From: Chloroflexota bacterium
Lineage (GTDB): Bacteria; Chloroflexota; Anaerolineae; Promineifilales; Promineifilaceae
DNA: 8,726 nucleotides
Assembly: GCA_024640485.1 (NCBI GenBank)
Contig: JAHEEY010000038.1
Span: forward strand, 1 to 8,726
Reading direction: 5' to 3'
The notes beneath the pieces are model-generated. The model searched no databases. It was given only the letters and a program-made list of their open reading frames with translations, and had not been told where the DNA came from. Both the position numbers and the translations under genes were made by a program. Shown piece by piece: positions 5,890-8,726 of this stretch. Within the stretch, counting starts at the first letter, position 1. The number at the start of each line of letters is the position of its first letter.

Positions 5890-7326
5890 ATGAATGATGC
5901 CAACCTGCCCTCCATCAATCGAAATGAGATCGATGAGATCATCAAAACGGTAGCGGATGAAGCCGCCGCCTACCTGGCCCGGCTGGACGGCCGCCCCGTC
6001 CGCTCCCAGGGGGACAAAACCATCCCCGCGCCATTGGCCGGCCCGCTGCCGGAGCGGGGTGAAGGCGCCGCTCAAACCCTGAGGGCGCTTATGGACCATG
6101 GCCTGGACGCGGCCGTTCACAGCAGCGGCCCCCGCTTCTTCCATTTCGTCACCGGCGGCGTCACCCCCGCCGCCATGGGAGCCGATTGGCTGGCCACCCT
6201 CTTGGATCAGTTCGCCACCAATTCCCTCTCGTCGCCCTTAGCCGTGGGGCTGGAGCAGGTCAGCCTCGACTGGCTTAAATCCTTGTTCCGGCTGCCCCAG
6301 GGGATGGGCGGCATCATCACCACCGGCGCCACCATGGCCAACTTCGTTGGGCTGGCCGCCGCCCGCCAATGGTGGGGAGAGCGGCAGGGTGTCGATATCG
6401 CCCAGCAAGGTTTTGTCGGACTGCCGGCGGTACCCGTCTTCTCCAGCGGCTATCTCCACGCCAGCGTGATCAAGGCCCTGGCCATGCTGGGGATCGGCCG
6501 CTCCGCGGTCACCACCTTCAGCCGGCATCCAGACGGCCGTGTCGACCTGGCCGCCATGGAACAGGCCCTGCGCAATCTCAAGGGTGCCCCGGCTGTCATC
6601 GTAGCCACTGCCGGCGAGGTCAACAGCGGCGCCTTCGATCCCATCGGCCCCTTGGCCGATCTGGCTCAGAAATACAACGCCTGGTATCACCTCGATGGCG
6701 CCTTCGGGCTGTTCGCCGCCCTGGCCCCTGGAACACGACACCTGACCGCCGGCGTAGAACAGGCCGACTCGGTCACCGTCGACGGCCATAAATGGCTCAA
6801 CGTCCCATACGATTCCGGCTTTTCCTTCGTCAAAGAGGCCGGGCTGATGAACCGCGCCTTTGCCTACACCGCCGCCTATCTGGATGGCTCAACCGGCGGC
6901 AATTTCAATCCCGGTTCCATGGGCCCGGAAGGCTCCCGTCGGGCTCGGTCCCTGGCGGTATGGGCCACCCTGCGCGCTTACGGCAGGGCCGGCTACCAGG
7001 AACTGGTCGAGCGCTGCCTGCTTCTGGCCCAGAGAATGGCCGCCCGGGTCGATGCCGCCCCGGAGCTGGAACGTTTGGCCGACGTCCCCCTGAACATCGT
7101 TTGCTTCCGTTACAATCCGGGAGGCAACTCGGAAGAGGCGTTGGACCGGCTGAACCAACAGCTGGGGCAAGCCATCCTGGACGACGGCCGCTTCTATGCC
7201 GGCACCACCCAGTACCAGGGCAAGGTCGCCCTGCGCCCGGCCATCGTCAACTGGCGCACCGGCGGCGGGGAGATCGATGAATTCATCCAGGTCGTGCGTG
7301 AGCTGGCGGCTCGGCTGCTAGGATGA
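5890..7326 (+). CDS. PLP-dependent group II decarboxylase-type enzyme
   Basis: This is a 478-aa fold-type I PLP enzyme of the group II amino-acid decarboxylase family (relatives act on aromatic amino acids, glutamate and related substrates), expected in the cytoplasm. Landmarks are: SGPRFFHFVTGG at 79-90 (substrate region), TTGATMANFVGL at 144-155 (phosphate loop), H190 in SGYLHASV (stacks on PLP), D269 in YHLDGAFG (pyridine nitrogen) and K301 in VDGHKWLNVPYDSG (Schiff base). Length matches the family. ATG 5890 is the first start after an in-frame TAA at 5878-5880. The ribosome site is poor: GGGAG lies 12 nt upstream. The substrate cannot be told from sequence, and some members of this group are annotated as aminotransferases. 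Its coding sequence is visibly richer in GCC/GGC codons than its neighbours, which may reflect transfer or different expression. Confidence 0.92.
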   Translation: MNDANLPSINRNEIDEIIKTVADEAAAYLARLDGRPVRSQGDKTIPAPLAGPLPERGEGAAQTLRALMDHGLDAAVHSSGPRFFHFVTGGVTPAAMGADWLATLLDQFATNSLSSPLAVGLEQVSLDWLKSLFRLPQGMGGIITTGATMANFVGLAAARQWWGERQGVDIAQQGFVGLPAVPVFSSGYLHASVIKALAMLGIGRSAVTTFSRHPDGRVDLAAMEQALRNLKGAPAVIVATAGEVNSGAFDPIGPLADLAQKYNAWYHLDGAFGLFAALAPGTRHLTAGVEQADSVTVDGHKWLNVPYDSGFSFVKEAGLMNRAFAYTAAYLDGSTGGNFNPGSMGPEGSRRARSLAVWATLRAYGRAGYQELVERCLLLAQRMAARVDAAPELERLADVPLNIVCFRYNPGGNSEEALDRLNQQLGQAILDDGRFYAGTTQYQGKVALRPAIVNWRTGGGEIDEFIQVVRELAARLLG

Positions 7327-7386
7327 GCCCCGCCTGCCCGCGCTCAGCCGCTGGAAGTTAGCGCGCAATTGCCCCTCCCCATGTAC

Positions 7387-7444
7387 GGGCGAACCTATGT
7401 GTTCGCCCCTTCCGTTCGTTCGCCCCTTCCCGTTCGCCCCTTCC
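7387..7444. repeat. REP-like hairpin plus GTTCGCCCCTTCC tandem units
   Basis: GGGCGAAC (7387-7394) and GTTCGCCC (7401-7408) form a perfect 8-bp stem with a 6-nt loop. The right arm starts the first of three copies of GTTCGCCCCTTCC (7401-7413, 7418-7430, 7432-7444). It lies between the PLP enzyme stop and the converging TetR gene, where it could end transcription from both sides. Short GGGCGAA/TTCGCCC palindromes resemble the intergenic REP-type repeats spread through many bacterial genomes. Confidence 0.65.
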
Positions 7445-7467
7445 TCGCTCACCCCACGCCTCCCAAC

Positions 7468-8028
7468 CTAAGCTTCTCTTCCATACAAATAAGCGTCTGC
7501 ATATTCCTGCAGATTGAGCATCGGCGTTGCAAACGCGCCATTAATGCGCCGGTACATTTCGTTGACCATTAGCGGAGCCAGCAGAGCGTTGACGCTGGTC
7601 AGTGATGGCTCCTTCTTCAAGAGGCCCTCTTGTTGATACCGATCCAGGATGTGCCCAATACCGCGGATATTCGCCAGGGGCGTCTGCAGCGTATTCTTCA
7701 GTTCCGGATGGCGGGGGATCTCCACAAGTATCAACGGCATGATTTCCCCATACGTCTCCACGGTAGCCATATACGCTTCCAAAATCCTTATCAGATCAGC
7801 TCGAAGATCGCCGCTGTAGCTCAGCTTACTCATAGGCGTCGCCGACAGTTGATGTTCGATAGCCCGTTCGATCAGGCCCACTTTGCTCCCATATTTGCGG
7901 AAGAGAGTCGCCTCATGCATATTCGCCGCCGCCGCCATTTCACTCGTAGTTGTGCCCTCATATCCACGGGCGATTAACAGCCCAATCACCGCTTTAAAAA
8001 CTTCGTCTTCATTGATTATTTTTGGCAT
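7468..8028 (-). CDS. TetR/AcrR-family transcriptional regulator
   Basis: This is a 186-aa one-component repressor. The N-terminal DNA-binding domain spans about 5-50, with a helix-turn-helix at about 27-46 (TTTSEMAAAANMHEATLFRK, then YGSK), which is the classic TetR signature. The C-terminal helical part (about 70-180) is the ligand and dimer domain and gives no ligand clue. The start is ATG at 8028-8026, preceded by AAAGAGGTGG (GAGG 5 nt upstream). Upstream starts to 8214 would run through the promoter and operators and are rejected. It diverges from the membrane nitroreductase-like gene. The shared space holds two matched dyads overlapping both promoters, which predicts that it represses itself and that neighbour. 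This regulatory link is inference from the sites. Confidence 0.93.
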   Translation of the reverse strand: MPKIINEDEVFKAVIGLLIARGYEGTTTSEMAAAANMHEATLFRKYGSKVGLIERAIEHQLSATPMSKLSYSGDLRADLIRILEAYMATVETYGEIMPLILVEIPRHPELKNTLQTPLANIRGIGHILDRYQQEGLLKKEPSLTSVNALLAPLMVNEMYRRINGAFATPMLNLQEYADAYLYGREA

Positions 8029-8048
8029 TTCCACCTCTTTGAAGGGCG

Positions 8049-8078
8049 ATTGTAACATAAGCGAGTATTGACTCGCAA
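8049..8078 (-). promoter_or_regulatory. Promoter of the TetR gene
   Basis: On the minus strand, TTGCGA (complement of 8073-8078), an 18-nt spacer, and TACAAT (complement of 8049-8054). The -35 box and most of the spacer lie inside operator 1, the layout expected for autorepression. Confidence 0.5.
8059..8078. promoter_or_regulatory. TetR operator 1 (predicted)
   Basis: AAGCGAGTATTGACTCGCAA contains the perfect dyad GCGAGT-ATTG-ACTCGC. Read on the minus strand it aligns with operator 2 at 14 of 20 positions (TTGCGA...TACTCGC shared). It overlaps the -35 boxes of both divergent promoters. Confidence 0.65.
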
Positions 8079-8096
8079 TAAACCCTGCGCTACAAT
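8068..8096 (+). promoter_or_regulatory. Promoter of the nitroreductase-like gene
   Basis: TTGACT (8068-8073), a 17-nt spacer, and TACAAT (8091-8096) make a near-consensus sigma-70-type promoter. The predicted start is near 8103, inside operator 2, with a leader of about 160 nt before ATG 8263. Confidence 0.7.
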
Positions 8097-8098
8097 AA

Positions 8099-8118
8099 TT
8101 GCGACCATTTACTCGCAA
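8099..8118. promoter_or_regulatory. TetR operator 2 (predicted)
   Basis: TTGCGACCATTTACTCGCAA, with arms TTGCGA/TCGCAA, covers the predicted start of the plus-strand transcript. It lies 40 bp centre to centre from operator 1. Confidence 0.6.
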
Positions 8119-8262
8119 AAAGGTCGGTTTATAACCACTCAATAGCATGATGCAGGAAAAGGTACTGCGGACGTCATTGCCGTTTGATGTCCCCGATTGA
8201 CCTTTCCCAATCATTCAAATTAGTTAACGGGGCTGAATTGCCCCTATGTCGGGTGACCAAAC

Positions 8263-8726
8263 ATGTCCTCATATCTCTGGCGGCTGAAGCTGCGCCTGCA
8301 GTTTACCGGCTGGCTGCAGTACCTTCCACCTACGATCTTGGCCCTTCTGTTTTTCCTCATCGCCGCGTTAGCATCGCTTCTTAGCTATATGCCAGTGGCG
8401 TATCCCTTTGGTTTCATTGCCGCTCTTTTACTGTCCGTATCGATATTTGACCTGCTCACCGTGAAGCTCCAGCTGCACCCTCAAGAGCGGCTCCCTAAAC
8501 GGAACGACCATCTAGACATTTTTGACGTAATGCGGGCAAGACGCTCCTGCCGCTCATTCCAGCCCCGAAAACTAACCCCCACCGACTACAGCGAGCTTAT
8601 GGAATACGTGCGTTTACGAAGTGAAGCGCCCACCATTGGCAAAGCCCCGATTCGGTTTGAATATGTTTCCGCGCCGCTCACTGTTTGGCCGGTGGTCGGC
8701 GCCGCTGAATTCCTGGTGGCAATTGT
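8263..8726 (+). CDS. Membrane-anchored nitroreductase-like protein (3' partial)
   Basis: This frame is open to the window end and gives 154 residues. ATG 8263 has GGGTGA (8251-8256) 6 nt upstream. Residues 22-43 and 47-66 are hydrophobic, two likely membrane helices. A short basic stretch (QERLPKR) follows, then at about 84-154 the beginning of a flavin-dependent nitroreductase-like domain. That part has FDVMRARRSCRSF (87-99; RRSxRxF is the FMN-phosphate motif), then PIRFEYVSAPLTVWPVVGAA. The latter resembles the putative TM-nitroreductase subgroup as I remember it. The rest of the domain is outside the window. It would catalyse NAD(P)H-dependent reduction with FMN, held at the membrane; the substrate is unknown. 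It is transcribed divergently from the TetR gene and likely repressed by it. A GGGGC-TGAATT-GCCCC hairpin (8229-8244) sits just before the ribosome site. Confidence 0.82.
   Translation, partial: MSSYLWRLKLRLQFTGWLQYLPPTILALLFFLIAALASLLSYMPVAYPFGFIAALLLSVSIFDLLTVKLQLHPQERLPKRNDHLDIFDVMRARRSCRSFQPRKLTPTDYSELMEYVRLRSEAPTIGKAPIRFEYVSAPLTVWPVVGAAEFLVAI

Noticed and set aside
5881..6144. Minus-strand frames opposite the PLP enzyme gene (also near 6238-6789 and 6889-7170)
   Set aside because: These are shadow frames caused by the high GC third position of the real gene, which carries all catalytic motifs.
7369..7572. Search for a CRISPR array at the GTTCGCCCCTTCC repeats
   Set aside because: Units are only 13 nt, spaced 14-17 nt start to start, with no spacers and no cas genes in the window.
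8147..8200. 17-codon upstream ORF in the nitroreductase leader
   Set aside because: No ribosome site and no distinctive peptide sequence; such short frames are expected by chance.
8029..8214. N-terminal extension of the TetR protein to an upstream start at 8214
   Set aside because: It would run through both operators and both promoters; the ATG at 8028 has a good ribosome site and fits TetR family starts.

Overview
The window reads as a chromosomal segment of a moderately GC-rich environmental bacterium, most likely a Chloroflexota (Anaerolineae-like) lineage. This is inference from style: a lipoprotein with a Thr/Pro-rich linker after the lipid cysteine, small poly-membrane proteins, a putative TM-nitroreductase type protein and a TetR regulator, all loosely packed. 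There is no rRNA, tRNA, integrase, transposase or CRISPR array, so the placement rests on protein character only.

Left edge (1-888, + strand): the 3' part of an aldo/keto reductase of the YajO-like type, running in from outside the window. It converges, across about 215 bp holding one hairpin, on a run of four minus-strand genes (4249 down to 1104). In transcription order these are a 186-aa membrane-anchored or lipoprotein-like protein with a beta-rich exterior, a CPBP-family intramembrane protease, a DUF7010-like small membrane protein, and a 284-aa lipoprotein. All four act in or on the membrane and each has its own Shine-Dalgarno. Their gaps (75, 173 and 111 bp) contain striking inverted repeats, so they may be one attenuated operon or two transcripts.

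Middle (about 4250-5084): roughly 800 bp without an intact gene. It holds a terminator-like hairpin facing the four-gene run, a frameshifted lipoprotein remnant (4418-4664, minus) and a second start-less coding-like stretch (4909-5097, minus). The region looks like decayed coding DNA.

Right half: a SnoaL-like/ester-cyclase-type protein (minus, 5085-5513) diverges from a 478-aa PLP-dependent group II decarboxylase-type enzyme (plus, 5890-7326). The latter is visibly more GC/GCC-rich than its neighbours. Both have plausible promoters in the 350-bp space between them; the SnoaL promoter carries an operator-like dyad. After the decarboxylase comes a REP-like hairpin with three tandem GTTCGCCCCTTCC units. 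A TetR regulator (minus, 7468-8028) then diverges from an edge-truncated gene (plus, from 8263) encoding two membrane helices followed by a nitroreductase-like domain.

The best-resolved regulatory unit is the TetR/nitroreductase intergenic space. Two 20-bp operator-like dyads of the same type (TTGCGA...TACTCGCAA), 40 bp centre to centre, bracket a consensus plus-strand promoter and overlap the TetR gene's own promoter. This predicts joint autoregulation and control of the membrane nitroreductase.
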